Shown here: positions 26,019 through 34,319 of the stretch, in pieces
Layout: the number at the start of each line of letters is the position of its first letter
How positions within the stretch are numbered: position 1 is the first letter of the stretch
From: Mycolicibacterium baixiangningiae
GTDB lineage: Bacteria; Actinomycetota; Actinomycetes; Mycobacteriales; Mycobacteriaceae
Direction: 5' to 3'
NCBI RefSeq assembly: GCF_016313185.1
Contig: NZ_CP066218.1
Location: 2,852,001-2,916,000 of the forward strand
Length of the DNA stretch: 64,000 nt
The notes under the pieces: generated by a model
The model's input: the letters and a program-made list of their open reading frames with translations, nothing else
Told to the model about the DNA's origin: nothing
Databases searched by the model: none
Translations under genes and position numbers: made by a program

Positions 26019-26552
26019 ATGAACACCATGGACGTCAAAGAGGTGCTGCTGCCTGGCGTCGGGCTGCGATTCGAATTCGACAACCGCGACGGTGATCGGA
26101 TCGGCGTGGTCGCCCGGCGGACAGGCGACTTCGAGGTCGTGGTGTATCCGAAGGAGGACCCGGATCAGGCCCAGCAGGTTTTCCGGCTGACCGGTGACGA
26201 AGCGGAGGCGCTGGCGCAGATTCTGGGCGCTCCGCGCATCGCCGAGCGGTTCGCCGACCTGACCCGCGAAGTGCCGGGCCTCAATGCCGGGCAGGTATTG
26301 GTGCGGGCCGGCAGCCCGTTCGTCGACCGGCCCCTCGGGGATACCCGCGCCCGCACCCGCACGGGCGCCTCGATCGTGGCGATCGTCCGGGACGAGGAGG
26401 TGCTGGCGTCTCCGGGGCCCGCCGACCTGTTGCGGGCCGGTGACGTGCTGGTGGTGATCGGCACCGACGAGGGTCTGGCCGGGGTGGAGATCATCGTCAG
26501 CGAGGGCCACGGGAACGGTGCCCACCAACCCGGTCCGCCCGGCCGGGGCTGA
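26019..26552 (+). CDS. KhtT-like TrkA-C domain regulatory subunit of a K+/H+ antiporter
   Basis: A 177-residue cytoplasmic protein. The N-terminal part (VKEVLLPGVGLRFEFDNRDGDRIGVV) is the KhtT-type domain. The C-terminal part, about 85-160, is a TrkA-C domain (ASIVAIVRDEEVLASPGPADLLRAGDVLVVIG), which in KhtT binds c-di-AMP and controls the antiporter. The antiporter gene follows after 3 bases. ATG at 26019 or 26028 is possible. The pair likely exports K+ in exchange for H+ under alkaline or high-K+ conditions. Confidence 0.87.
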   Translation: MNTMDVKEVLLPGVGLRFEFDNRDGDRIGVVARRTGDFEVVVYPKEDPDQAQQVFRLTGDEAEALAQILGAPRIAERFADLTREVPGLNAGQVLVRAGSPFVDRPLGDTRARTRTGASIVAIVRDEEVLASPGPADLLRAGDVLVVIGTDEGLAGVEIIVSEGHGNGAHQPGPPGRG

Positions 26553-26555
26553 TCG

Positions 26556-27710
26556 GTGGAGGTATCGGCGACGCTGCTGCTGGAGCTCGGCGTCATCCTC
26601 GCTGTGCTCACAGTGCTCGGCACCATCGCACGACGCTTCGCGCTCTCGCCGATCCCGCTGTATCTCGTCGCCGGGCTGGCGCTCGGGGAGGGCGGATTGG
26701 CGCCGGTGCCTGCCGCGGGCGAGTTCGTCGAGACCGGCGCATCGATCGGTGTCGTCCTGCTGCTGCTCACCCTCGGGCTGGAGTTCTCGATCGGTGAGTT
26801 CGCCACCAGCCTGCGTCGGCACCTGCCGTCGGCCGGGGTCGACCTGGTCCTCAACGCCGCTCCCGGCGCCATCGCCGGGTGGCTGATCGGGCTGAACGGC
26901 GTCGGCATCCTGGCGCTGGCGGGCGTCACATGGATTTCGTCGTCTGGCGTCATCGCCCGGCTGCTCTCCGACCTGCGCCGGCTCGGCAACCGGGAAACCC
27001 CGGCGGTGCTGTCGATCCTGGTGCTCGAGGATTTCGCGATGGCGGCGTATCTGCCGTTGCTGGCCGTGCTGGCGGCCGGCGGCACCTTCCTGCAGGCGCT
27101 GTTCGGCATGGCGATCGCGATCAGCGCACTGGTGATGGCGTTCGTGGTGTCCTACCGGTGGGGTCATCACGTCGGGCGTCTGGTCGCCCATCCCGACAAC
27201 GAGCAGCTCCTGCTGCGCGTCCTCGCCCTGACGCTGATCGTCGCCGCCCTCGCCGAGTTCATCCACGCATCGGCGGCGGTCGGTGCGTTCCTCGTCGGTC
27301 TGACGCTCACCGGCGAGGCGGCCGAGCGTGCGCGCACCGTGCTCTCCCCACTGCGCGACCTGTTCGCGGCCATCTTCTTTCTCGCCATCGGGGTGTCGGT
27401 GGATCCGGTCACGCTGCTGCCCATGCTGCCCGTCGCGCTGGCGCTCGCGGTGGTGACCTCCGGGACGAAGGTGCTCACCGGTCAGTTCGCCGCGCGCCGC
27501 GACGGGGTGGCGCGCCCCGGCCAGCTACGCGCGGGGACCGCGTTGATCGCGCGCGGCGAGTTCTCGCTGGTGATCATCGGGCTCGTCGGATCCACCGTGG
27601 AGGCGCTCGAAGCGGTGGCGACGCCGTACGTGTTCATCCTGGCGATCGTGGGTCCGGTGCTGGCCCGCTTCACCGGTGGACGGGTGCCCGCGCGGCGGCG
27701 GCCCGGATAG
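26556..27710 (+). CDS. KhtU-like CPA2 monovalent cation/proton antiporter
   Basis: A 384-residue membrane protein with about 11-12 hydrophobic helices. Family signatures include SPIPLYLVAGLALGEGG, LLLLTLGLEFSIGEF, and GEFSLVIIGLVGS near the end. It lacks a C-terminal TrkA-N domain, which fits a separate regulatory subunit encoded by the preceding gene. GTG start at 26556. Together they form a KhtTU-type potassium/proton antiporter, also related to YhaTU of Bacillus. Confidence 0.9.
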   Translation: MEVSATLLLELGVILAVLTVLGTIARRFALSPIPLYLVAGLALGEGGLAPVPAAGEFVETGASIGVVLLLLTLGLEFSIGEFATSLRRHLPSAGVDLVLNAAPGAIAGWLIGLNGVGILALAGVTWISSSGVIARLLSDLRRLGNRETPAVLSILVLEDFAMAAYLPLLAVLAAGGTFLQALFGMAIAISALVMAFVVSYRWGHHVGRLVAHPDNEQLLLRVLALTLIVAALAEFIHASAAVGAFLVGLTLTGEAAERARTVLSPLRDLFAAIFFLAIGVSVDPVTLLPMLPVALALAVVTSGTKVLTGQFAARRDGVARPGQLRAGTALIARGEFSLVIIGLVGSTVEALEAVATPYVFILAIVGPVLARFTGGRVPARRRPG

Positions 27711-27713
27711 TCT
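27708..27713 (+). promoter_or_regulatory. -10 element of the DAO-type oxidase
   Basis: TAGTCT overlaps the antiporter stop codon and ends 6 bases before the GTG at 27720, predicting an internal leaderless promoter for the oxidase. Confidence 0.45.
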
Positions 27714-27719
27714 CCGCCT

Positions 27720-29126
27720 GTGCAGACGGTATTCGACGCGGCGGTCGATGCGACGCTGATCGACGCGGCGCTCGCCGCCAGCGTCCCTGAGTCGATGTGG
27801 CTCGACGTGCCCCGGCCGCAGTTCGCGCCGCTGGCCGGCGAGGTGACCGCGGATCTGGTCGTGGTGGGTGCGGGTTACACCGGTCTGTGGGCTGCGCTGC
27901 ATGCCGCCGAACGGCAGCCCGGCCGACGGATCGTGGTGGTGGAGTCCGACCGGGTCGCGTGGGCGGCGTCGGGCCGCAACGGCGGCTTCGTCGAAGCCAG
28001 CCTCACCCACGGCCTGGAGAACGGAAAGTCACGCTGGCCCAACGAGATCAAGCTCCTGGAGCGGCTCGGTATGGAGAATCTCGACGGCATGCAGGCCGAT
28101 ATCGACCGGCTGGGGCTCGATGTCGACTGGCAGCGCAGCGGGATGCTGACGGTGGCGACCGAACCGCACCAGGTGACCTGGCTGCAGGACGCGGCGGGGG
28201 CCGGAGAGGGACACTTCCTCGACGAGCACGCGGTGCGCGAGGAGGTCCGATCACCGACTTATCGCGCCGGTCTGTTCAGCCCGGACACCTGCGCCATCGT
28301 GCATCCGGCCAAGCTGGCGCTGGAGCTGGCGCGCGCATGCGTCGCGGCCGGTGTGCAGATTTTCGAGCACACCCGCGCCACATCGCTGGAGACCCGCGGC
28401 TCGTCGGTGTGCGTGCAGACCACCGCGGGACGGGTCACCGCGCAGCAGGCGGTGCTGGCCACCAACGTCTTTCCGAGCCTGCTGCGGCGCAACCGGCTGC
28501 ACACGGTGCCGGTGTACGACTACGTACTGGCCACCGAACCGCTCACCGACGAACAGCTGGCGCGCATCGGCTGGCGGAACCGTCAGGGTGTGGGGGACTG
28601 CGCGAACCAGTTCCACTACTACCGGCTCAGCGCCGACAACCGGATCGTGTGGGGCGGCTACGACGCCGTCTACCACTTCGGCCGAAAGGTCAAGCGCCAC
28701 TACGAAGATCGACCGCAGACCTACCGGCGGCTCGCCGCTCACTTCTTCCTCACCTTCCCGCAACTCGCCGATGTCCGATTCGGCTACCGCTGGGCGGGTG
28801 CGATCGACACCAACACCAGGTTCTGCGCCCACTGGGGCCTCGCGCGTGGGGGCCGCATCGCCTACGTCAACGGGTTCACCGGCCTGGGCGTCGGCGCATC
28901 CCGTTTCGGCGCCGACGTCTGCCTGGACCTGCTCGACGGCGCCGACACCGAGCGCACCCGGCTGGAGATGGTGCGCACGAAACCGATGCCCTTCCCACCT
29001 GAGCCGCTGGCGAGCATCGGCATCAACGCCACGCGCTGGTCGCTGGACCGGGCGGACCATTCCGCGGGCCACCGCAACGTGCTGCTGCGCACCCTTGATG
29101 CGCTCGGGCTCGGCTTCGACTCGTGA
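27720..29126 (+). CDS. FAD-dependent oxidoreductase (DAO family, PuuB-like)
   Basis: A 468-residue flavoenzyme. The FAD-binding motif VVVGAGYTGLWAALHAAE is at about 42-59, followed by AASGRNGGFVEASLTHG, a segment found in gamma-glutamylputrescine oxidase-like enzymes. The C-terminal FTGLGVGASRFGAD segment closes the FAD site. The family oxidatively deaminates or dealkylates amines and amino acids with O2. The carrier of the amine is unknown. Follows the antiporter by 9 bases, with its own -10 element. Confidence 0.88.
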   Translation: MQTVFDAAVDATLIDAALAASVPESMWLDVPRPQFAPLAGEVTADLVVVGAGYTGLWAALHAAERQPGRRIVVVESDRVAWAASGRNGGFVEASLTHGLENGKSRWPNEIKLLERLGMENLDGMQADIDRLGLDVDWQRSGMLTVATEPHQVTWLQDAAGAGEGHFLDEHAVREEVRSPTYRAGLFSPDTCAIVHPAKLALELARACVAAGVQIFEHTRATSLETRGSSVCVQTTAGRVTAQQAVLATNVFPSLLRRNRLHTVPVYDYVLATEPLTDEQLARIGWRNRQGVGDCANQFHYYRLSADNRIVWGGYDAVYHFGRKVKRHYEDRPQTYRRLAAHFFLTFPQLADVRFGYRWAGAIDTNTRFCAHWGLARGGRIAYVNGFTGLGVGASRFGADVCLDLLDGADTERTRLEMVRTKPMPFPPEPLASIGINATRWSLDRADHSAGHRNVLLRTLDALGLGFDS

Positions 29127-29241
29127 CCTCTTCTGCGGTGACCGTGATGCTTCCGTAACGTGAAGGCACGAGGCCCCGATACAGGACTCAAGCGGCCGCT
29201 GAATCGGGTCGCGCCGCTGTAACCGTCGGGAGGGAGCAGAA

Positions 29242-29916
29242 GTGCGCCGACACCTGCTGAGCATGCTGGCCGCCATCGCGGCGCCGCTGGCGGCGCTGCT
29301 CGTGCCGCTGGCACCGGCGAACGCCGATCCGGGCGTGCTCGTCTTCCCCGGTATGGAGATCCGCCAGGACACCAACGTGTGCACCCTCGGATTCATCGAT
29401 CTGCAGCAGCGGGTGGCCTACACCGCCGGTCACTGCCGGGGCAGCGGACCTGTCAACGACCGCGCCGGCAGCTTCATCGGCGTTCAGACGGGCTTCGAAG
29501 ACAACACGCCCGACGGCGCCACCGTGGACATCAACCATCAGATCTCCGACTGGCAGACCATCGCGCTGACTCCCGAGGTGCAGGTCAACAACCTCCTGCC
29601 GAGTGGTCGCGCCCTGGTCGCCGACGCCTCGGTGGTCCCCACGAAGGGTATGCCGGTGTGCCACTTCGGCGTGGTCACCGGGGAGAGCTGCGGCACCATC
29701 GAGGCGGTCAACAACGGCTGGTTCACCATGGCCAACGGCGTGGTGAGCAAGAAGGGTGATTCGGGTGGGCCGGTCTACACCAACACCCCCGACGGCCGCG
29801 CGGTGATCATCGGCATGTTCAACAGCACCTGGGGTCAGTTCCCGGCGGCGGTGTCGTGGCAGGCCGCCACCCAGCAGGCGGGCCAGGGCGTCGTGATCAC
29901 CGCAGGCGCCGCCTGA
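29242..29916 (+). CDS. Secreted trypsin-like serine protease (Rv1815-like)
   Basis: A 224-residue exported protein with a signal peptide ending near Ala28 (PLAPANADP). The chymotrypsin-fold triad is visible: His64 in AYTAGHC, Asp96 or Asp103 in TVDINHQISDW and Ser174 in KKGDSGGPVY. Cys47/Cys65 and Cys140/Cys150 could form disulfides. Small size, weak strand content outside the motifs, and neighbours (TetR, flavoprotein) match M. tuberculosis Rv1815. GTG at 29242 follows GGGAGGG. The 115-bp leader holds a GC-rich hairpin but no recognised riboswitch. Confidence 0.9.
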   Translation: MRRHLLSMLAAIAAPLAALLVPLAPANADPGVLVFPGMEIRQDTNVCTLGFIDLQQRVAYTAGHCRGSGPVNDRAGSFIGVQTGFEDNTPDGATVDINHQISDWQTIALTPEVQVNNLLPSGRALVADASVVPTKGMPVCHFGVVTGESCGTIEAVNNGWFTMANGVVSKKGDSGGPVYTNTPDGRAVIIGMFNSTWGQFPAAVSWQAATQQAGQGVVITAGAA

Positions 29917-29919
29917 CCC

Positions 29920-30360
29920 TCAGCCGAGGAGTTCGAACACCGGGATCGACGGCGCCACGGCGCGGATCTCGTCGTCGTTCGAGTGCGGGGTCAGCCCGCC
30001 GACGTGCCCTTTGACCTCCCAGTACCAGCGGTCGAGGTAGCGCTTGAGCAGTTCTGGTTTGTCGGCGTCGGGCACTTCGGTGATCCGGACTGTGTGGCGC
30101 CGCCACCGCGATCCGGCCTCGACCTCCCCGGCGGCTCGGGCGTTGCGGGCCCACTGGGTGTTGCCGCGGGGAGAGACCACGTAGCGACGGCCCTCCACCG
30201 ACATGAGGTTGACGACGACGGTGCGAGGTCGGCCCGTCTTGCGTCCGCGAATGCGCAGGGCGCGGGACCCCGCGATGCTGATGCCGGCTTCCGCGAGCCA
30301 CCGAATGACCTCGTTGAAGGCTCGGGCCGCGGCGGAGGGCTGGTCATAGCGCACGATCAT
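29920..30360 (-). CDS. Deazaflavin (F420)-dependent nitroreductase family protein
   Basis: A 146-residue protein of the Ddn/FDOR-type split-barrel family. Signature segments are RIRGRKTGRPRTVVVNLMSVEGRRYVVSPRG and NTQWARNARAAG, which form the F420 phosphate-binding groove and the beta barrel. Members reduce quinones, nitro drugs or unsaturated lactones with F420H2. ATG at 30360 has an AAAGGA ribosome-binding site; the in-frame start at 30375 lacks one. It diverges from the TetR gene over an intergenic region with two operator-like repeats, so TetR control is likely. Confidence 0.85.
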   Translation of the reverse strand: MIVRYDQPSAAARAFNEVIRWLAEAGISIAGSRALRIRGRKTGRPRTVVVNLMSVEGRRYVVSPRGNTQWARNARAAGEVEAGSRWRRHTVRITEVPDADKPELLKRYLDRWYWEVKGHVGGLTPHSNDDEIRAVAPSIPVFELLG

Positions 30361-30377
30361 GGCGGTCCTTTCCATAG

Positions 30378-30441
30378 AGAGATCGGTGCTCTCGTTTCAT
30401 CGTGCACCTGCGTCGGCGAGAATGCAAGAGCAGTGATCTCT
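30378..30441. promoter_or_regulatory. Paired TetR-type operators in a divergent promoter
   Basis: AGAGATCGGTGCTCT at 30378-30392 and AGAGCAGTGATCTCT at 30427-30441 are reverse complements at 13 of 15 positions. Each is also a partial palindrome with AGAG and CTCT ends. They sit between the divergent starts of the F420-type reductase (30360) and the TetR gene (30461), as expected for autoregulation plus control of the neighbour. Confidence 0.65.
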
Positions 30442-30460
30442 GTTGTGCGAGACTGGCGCC

Positions 30461-31159
30461 ATGGGGGTGCGTCAGGACAGCCGGGCTCGAATGGAGTCGC
30501 AGATCATCGAGGTGGGCCGGCGGCACCTGATCACCGACGGACCGGCCGGATTGTCGCTGCGCGCGATCGCCCGCGACCTCGGCGTGGTGTCGTCCGCGGT
30601 GTACCGGTATGTCAGCAGCCGCGACGATCTGCTGACGCTGCTGCTGGTCGACGCCTACTCCGAACTGGCGGCCCGGGTGGACGAGGCGGCTGCGGAGGGC
30701 GACCCGGAGTGGCGCGGACGGATTCTGCGGATGGCGCACGCGGCCCGCGAGTGGGCGGTGGCTCAGCCGGCGAGCTGGTCGCTGCTCTACGGCAGCCCGG
30801 TCCCCGGGTATCGCGCACCCGCCGAGCGCACCACCGGCCCGGGCACCCGCGTGGTCGGCGCGTTGCTCGGCGCTGTCGCGGCGGGCATCGCAGCCGGTGA
30901 CGTGGCGGACGTCGAACTGGCTGTGACAGCACGACTTTCAACGGATTTCGAAAATCTCAGGCAGGAGTTCGGTTTCTCCGGCGGTGACGCTGCCGTGGCC
31001 AGAACGATCACGCTGTGGGCGGGGCTGGTCGGGACGATCAGCCTCGAGGTCTTCGGTCAGTACGGTTCGGACACGTTCGGCGATCCGAGGGAGGTCTTCG
31101 ATCTGAACATCCGGACGCTGGTCGACCTGTTGACCATACCGGCGCCAGACCCAAACTAG
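30461..31159 (+). CDS. TetR family transcriptional regulator (Rv1816-like)
   Basis: A 232-residue regulator. The N-terminal HTH covers about 8-55: ARMESQIIEVGRRHLITDGPAGLSLRAIARDLGVVSSAVYRYVSSRDDLL. The remainder is the helical ligand-binding and dimer domain, about 75-220, with many Ala and aromatic residues. It occupies the Rv1816 position between the protease and the flavoprotein of M. tuberculosis. Its stop codon TAG lies inside the KstR-like palindrome of the next operon. It probably represses the divergent reductase and itself through the repeats at 30378-30441. Confidence 0.9.
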   Translation: MGVRQDSRARMESQIIEVGRRHLITDGPAGLSLRAIARDLGVVSSAVYRYVSSRDDLLTLLLVDAYSELAARVDEAAAEGDPEWRGRILRMAHAAREWAVAQPASWSLLYGSPVPGYRAPAERTTGPGTRVVGALLGAVAAGIAAGDVADVELAVTARLSTDFENLRQEFGFSGGDAAVARTITLWAGLVGTISLEVFGQYGSDTFGDPREVFDLNIRTLVDLLTIPAPDPN

Positions 31160-31170
31160 AACACGTTCTA
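31157..31170. promoter_or_regulatory. KstR-consensus palindrome
   Basis: TAGAACACGTTCTA fits TNNAACNNGTTNNA, the published KstR operator consensus for cholesterol catabolism genes. Its symmetric core extends to CTAGAACACGTTCTAG (31156-31171). It lies 35-48 bases before the ATG at 31205, just upstream of a TATTCT -10. It overlaps the TetR stop codon. Binding by another TetR protein is possible. Confidence 0.65.
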
Positions 31171-31191
31171 GCGCGGTGGACAGGCGGACGA

Positions 31192-31197
31192 TATTCT
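31192..31197 (+). promoter_or_regulatory. -10 element of the VOC-flavoprotein operon
   Basis: TATTCT matches TANNNT and ends 7 bases before the ATG at 31205, so transcription probably starts at or beside the ATG. The KstR-like site then covers the -35 region. Confidence 0.5.
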
Positions 31198-31204
31198 CGG
31201 ACCG

Positions 31205-31702
31205 ATGGCTGACCAGACACCTGTCCAGATTGCCTGGGTGACCCGCGATATGGACGCCACCGAGCGGGCACTGTCCACGCTGCTCGGCGCGCGGAAGTGG
31301 GTGCGGATGCCGGGCGTGCATTTCGGCCCGGAGACCTGCCGGTTCCACGGCCGGCCCGCTGACTTCGTCGCCGATGTCGCGTTGAGCTACGCCGGCGACA
31401 CCCAGCTCGAGATCATCACGCCGGTGCGGGGTGAGAGCCTCTACACCGAGTTCCTCGACCGGTGCGGCCCTGGGCTTCACCACGTCTGCCGGGAGGCCGC
31501 CGACGAGGACGCCTTCGAGGCGGCGGTGCGCGACGCCGAACGTCACGGGGCCACCGTCGTCGCGGACGGGGTGATGGCCGGCGGGTTGCGCTTCGCGTAC
31601 GTCGCCGACGAGGACGCGGGTGTGCCCTATATCGAAATTGCTTGTCTCACAGAAGATATCCGGAAGTTCTTCGATTACGTCAAACAGGAGCAACAGCCAT
31701 GA
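31205..31702 (+). CDS. VOC superfamily (glyoxalase-like) protein
   Basis: A 165-residue protein with the two beta-alpha-beta-beta-beta modules of the vicinal oxygen chelate fold. Module 1 opens with VQIAWVTRDMDATERALSTLLG; module 2 has GPGLHHVCREAADEDAFEAAV. His and Glu in LHHV, LEII and YIEIAC positions could chelate a divalent metal. It resembles methylmalonyl-CoA epimerase-like and dioxygenase-like VOC proteins. Its stop overlaps the flavoprotein start (ATGA), so the two act in one operon under the KstR-like palindrome. Confidence 0.82.
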   Translation: MADQTPVQIAWVTRDMDATERALSTLLGARKWVRMPGVHFGPETCRFHGRPADFVADVALSYAGDTQLEIITPVRGESLYTEFLDRCGPGLHHVCREAADEDAFEAAVRDAERHGATVVADGVMAGGLRFAYVADEDAGVPYIEIACLTEDIRKFFDYVKQEQQP

Positions 31703-33180
31703 GCACCGAGATTCCCGAAACCGTCGAGGCCGCCTCGGTCACCGAGTGGTCGGACGAGGTGGACGTGGTGGTGATCGGGTTCGGCATCGCCGGCGGGTGC
31801 GCCGCGGTCAGCGCCGCCGCAGCCGGGGCTCGGGTGTTGGTGCTGGAGAAAGCCGCCGCGGCGGGCGGCACCACCTCGATGGCGGGCGGACACTTCTACC
31901 TCGGCGGCGGCACCGCGGTCCAGCAGGCCACCGGGTTCGAGGACAGCGCCGAGGAGATGTACAAGTACCTGGTCGCGATGTCGCGCGAGCCGGAGCACGA
32001 CAAGATCCGGGCGTACTGCGAGGGCAGCGTCGAGCATTTCGAGTGGCTCGAGAACCTCGGGTTCCAGTTCGAACGCAGCTACTACCCGGGCAAGGTGGTG
32101 GTGCCGCCGGGCACGGAGGGGTTGTCCTACACCGGTAACGAGAAGGTGTGGCCGTTCTGCGAGCAGGCAAAACCGGCGCCGCGCGGGCACTCCGTCCCGG
32201 TACCCGGAGAACTGGGCGGCGCCGCCATGGTGATCGACCTGCTGGTCAAACGGGCCGCCGATCTGGGGGTGCAGGTCCGCTACGAGACCGGTGTGACAAA
32301 TCTGGTCGTGGGGGGCGACCGTGTGACAGGTGTGAGGTGGAAGCACTTCGGCGACACCGGGGCGATCAAGGCGGGCGCGGTGATCATCGCCGCGGGCGGG
32401 TTCGCGATGAACCCCGAGATGGTCGCCGAGCACACCCCGGCGCTCGGTCAGAAGCGCAAGACCAAGCATCACGGGGAGGTCGAGCCGTACATCCTCGGCA
32501 ACACCAACGACGACGGCCTCGGCATCCGGATGGGTATCTCGGCGGGTGGGGTTGCCAGCAATCTGGACCAGCTCTTCATCACCGCTGCCGCGTATCCACC
32601 CGAGATCCTGCTCACCGGGGTCATCGTGAACAGGGACGGCCAGCGGTTCGTGGCCGAGGACTCCTACCACTCGCGCACGTCGGCATTCGTTCTGGAGCAG
32701 CCGGATCAGACGGCGTACCTGGTTGTCGACGAGGCGCACATGCAGATGCCGGAGATGCCGCTGATCAAGTTCATCGACGGCTGGGAGACGGTCGCGGAGA
32801 TGGAGGCCGCCCTCGGTATCCCGGAGGGCAAGCTGGCGGCGACGCTGGAGCGGTACAACGAGCACGCGGCGCACGGCGAGGACCCGGACTTCCACAAGCA
32901 GCCGGATTACGTTGCGACGCAGGACAAGGGCCCGTGGGCGGCGTTCGACCTGTCACTGGGCCGCGCCATGTACTCCGGGTTCACCATGGGTGGGTTGGCG
33001 GTGTCCATCGATGGTGAGGTTCTGCGCGAGGACGGTTCGACGATCCCCGGTCTGTACGCGGCGGGAGCCTGCGCATCGAACATCGCGCAGGACGGCAAGG
33101 GGTATGCCAGCGGCACCCAACTGGGTGAGGGCTCGTTCTTCGGCAGACGCGCGGGTGTGCACGCGGCGCAGCGCGGTTAG
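31699..33180 (+). CDS. KstD/fumarate-reductase-like FAD flavoprotein (Rv1817-like)
   Basis: A 493-residue FAD_binding_2 protein. The dinucleotide motif VIGFGIAGGCAAVSAAAAG is at about 29-47, followed by EKAAAAGGTTSMAGG. The C-terminal FAD loop is GLYAAGACASNIAQDGKGYASGTQLGEG. The family includes 3-ketosteroid delta-1-dehydrogenases and fumarate reductase subunits, which insert or remove C=C bonds. It holds the Rv1817 position. The KstR-like operator and VOC partner hint at steroid or related ring catabolism, but no substrate is proven. ATG at 31699. Confidence 0.88.
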   Translation: MSTEIPETVEAASVTEWSDEVDVVVIGFGIAGGCAAVSAAAAGARVLVLEKAAAAGGTTSMAGGHFYLGGGTAVQQATGFEDSAEEMYKYLVAMSREPEHDKIRAYCEGSVEHFEWLENLGFQFERSYYPGKVVVPPGTEGLSYTGNEKVWPFCEQAKPAPRGHSVPVPGELGGAAMVIDLLVKRAADLGVQVRYETGVTNLVVGGDRVTGVRWKHFGDTGAIKAGAVIIAAGGFAMNPEMVAEHTPALGQKRKTKHHGEVEPYILGNTNDDGLGIRMGISAGGVASNLDQLFITAAAYPPEILLTGVIVNRDGQRFVAEDSYHSRTSAFVLEQPDQTAYLVVDEAHMQMPEMPLIKFIDGWETVAEMEAALGIPEGKLAATLERYNEHAAHGEDPDFHKQPDYVATQDKGPWAAFDLSLGRAMYSGFTMGGLAVSIDGEVLREDGSTIPGLYAAGACASNIAQDGKGYASGTQLGEGSFFGRRAGVHAAQRG

Positions 33181-33190
33181 CCGCGACGAA

Positions 33191-34207
33191 CTACACCTGC
33201 AGGACGGCAGCGCCGGCGATACGTCCGCAACTCAGATCGTTCAACGCCTCGTCGGCGCCGTCGAGAGGGTAGGGACGGCTGGCGATCTCGATGCGGTGGC
33301 GTCCCGCGAAGGCCAGGAACTCCCTGGCGTCGGCGCGGGTATTCGACGTCACCGAACGGATCTGGCGCTCCTGGAAGAGGTGCCGCTGATAATTCAGCAC
33401 CGGGACGTCGCTGAGGTGGATACCCGCGACGGCCAGCGTCCCGCCGCGGTCGAGAGCCTCCAGGGCGGGCGGGACCAGGTCGCCCACCGGTGCGAAGAGG
33501 ATCGCGGCGTCGAGCGGTACCGGCGGGCGGTCGGCGGCACCCTGGGCCGATGCGGCGCCGAGGGCGAGCGCGAGTTCGCGGGCCTGCTCGTCGCGGGTCA
33601 TCACGTGCACCTCGGCACCTTGGGCCATCGCCACCTGCGCGGTGATGTGCGCACTGCCGCCGAACCCGTAGATGCCGAGGGTTCCGCCGTGGGGCACCTC
33701 GGCGCGCAGCAGTGACCGGTAGCCGATGATGCCAGCGCACAGCAGTGGCGCAAGGTCGGCGTCGGAGTATCCCGGAGGTAGTCGGTGAACGTATTCTGCT
33801 GGCGCCGTCGCGAATTCGGCGTAGCCGCCGTCGGCGTCCCAGCCGGTGTAGCGCGACTGCGGACACAGATTCTCGTCGCCGCGCAAGCAGTACCGGCACT
33901 GCCCGCAGGTGTGGCGCAACCAGGCGATGCCGACCCGGTCGCCCACGGCGTACTCTGCGTCCGTGTCCGGGCCGAGGGCCACGACCTCACCGACGACCTC
34001 ATGGCCGGGTGTGACGTGCGGGCGGTGCACCGGGAGGTCACCTTCAGCGACGTGCAGGTCGGTGCGGCACACACCGCACGTGCGCACGGCGACAAGGACT
34101 TCTCCGGGGGCGGGCTGCGGGACGTCGGTGGTGACGCGGTCGAGTGGATGCGTGCCGATCGGGGCGGGTTCGCGCACCCGCCACGCGCGCATGGTGGGTG
34201 CGCTCAT
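33191..34207 (-). CDS. adhA: Zinc-dependent alcohol dehydrogenase (AdhA-like)
   Basis: A 338-residue MDR-family dehydrogenase. The catalytic-zinc ligands appear in [15 protein letters not shown] and PGHEVVGEV, and the structural-zinc cluster is [15 protein letters not shown]. The cofactor motif [12 protein letters not shown] marks the Rossmann domain. It oxidises alcohols or reduces aldehydes with NAD(P). The N-terminal part matches mycobacterial AdhA. ATG at 34207 (MSAPTMRAW) is preferred; an in-frame GTG lies at 34225. It diverges from the Rv2004c-like gene across a DosR-like box, so hypoxic induction is plausible. Confidence 0.88.
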   Translation of the reverse strand: MSAPTMRAWRVREPAPIGTHPLDRVTTDVPQPAPGEVLVAVRTCGVCRTDLHVAEGDLPVHRPHVTPGHEVVGEVVALGPDTDAEYAVGDRVGIAWLRHTCGQCRYCLRGDENLCPQSRYTGWDADGGYAEFATAPAEYVHRLPPGYSDADLAPLLCAGIIGYRSLLRAEVPHGGTLGIYGFGGSAHITAQVAMAQGAEVHVMTRDEQARELALALGAASAQGAADRPPVPLDAAILFAPVGDLVPPALEALDRGGTLAVAGIHLSDVPVLNYQRHLFQERQIRSVTSNTRADAREFLAFAGRHRIEIASRPYPLDGADEALNDLSCGRIAGAAVLQV

Positions 34208-34246
34208 GGGTTCACTGTCCTCCACCGGTGCATGGCAGGCATGCGG

Positions 34247-34266
34247 TTGAGGACTTTGGTCCCCTC
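34247..34266. promoter_or_regulatory. DosR-like box
   Basis: TTGAGGACTTTGGTCCCCTC matches the DosR consensus TTSGGGACTWWAGTCCCSAA at 16 of 20 positions, with the central GGACTTTGGTCCC intact. It lies in the 112-bp divergent region between adhA and the Rv2004c-like gene, 54 bases before the latter's ATG. Confidence 0.65.
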
Positions 34267-34319
34267 AAGGGCCGGATGACCGCTGTTATGGCGGGCCGGT
34301 CGCGGGCACCCTGGACCTC

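Noticed and set aside
23463..27266. A 1267-codon open frame on the minus strand
   Set aside because: It runs antisense to four well-supported genes (carboxylesterase, desaturase-like, KhtT and KhtU), is rich in Arg, His, Gln and Gly without any domain, and is a codon-bias shadow.
29127..29241. Possible riboswitch in the leader of the secreted protease (c-di-AMP or cobalamin type)
   Set aside because: A GC-rich hairpin and GCTGAATC are present, but the leader is too short and the other consensus blocks of either class are missing.
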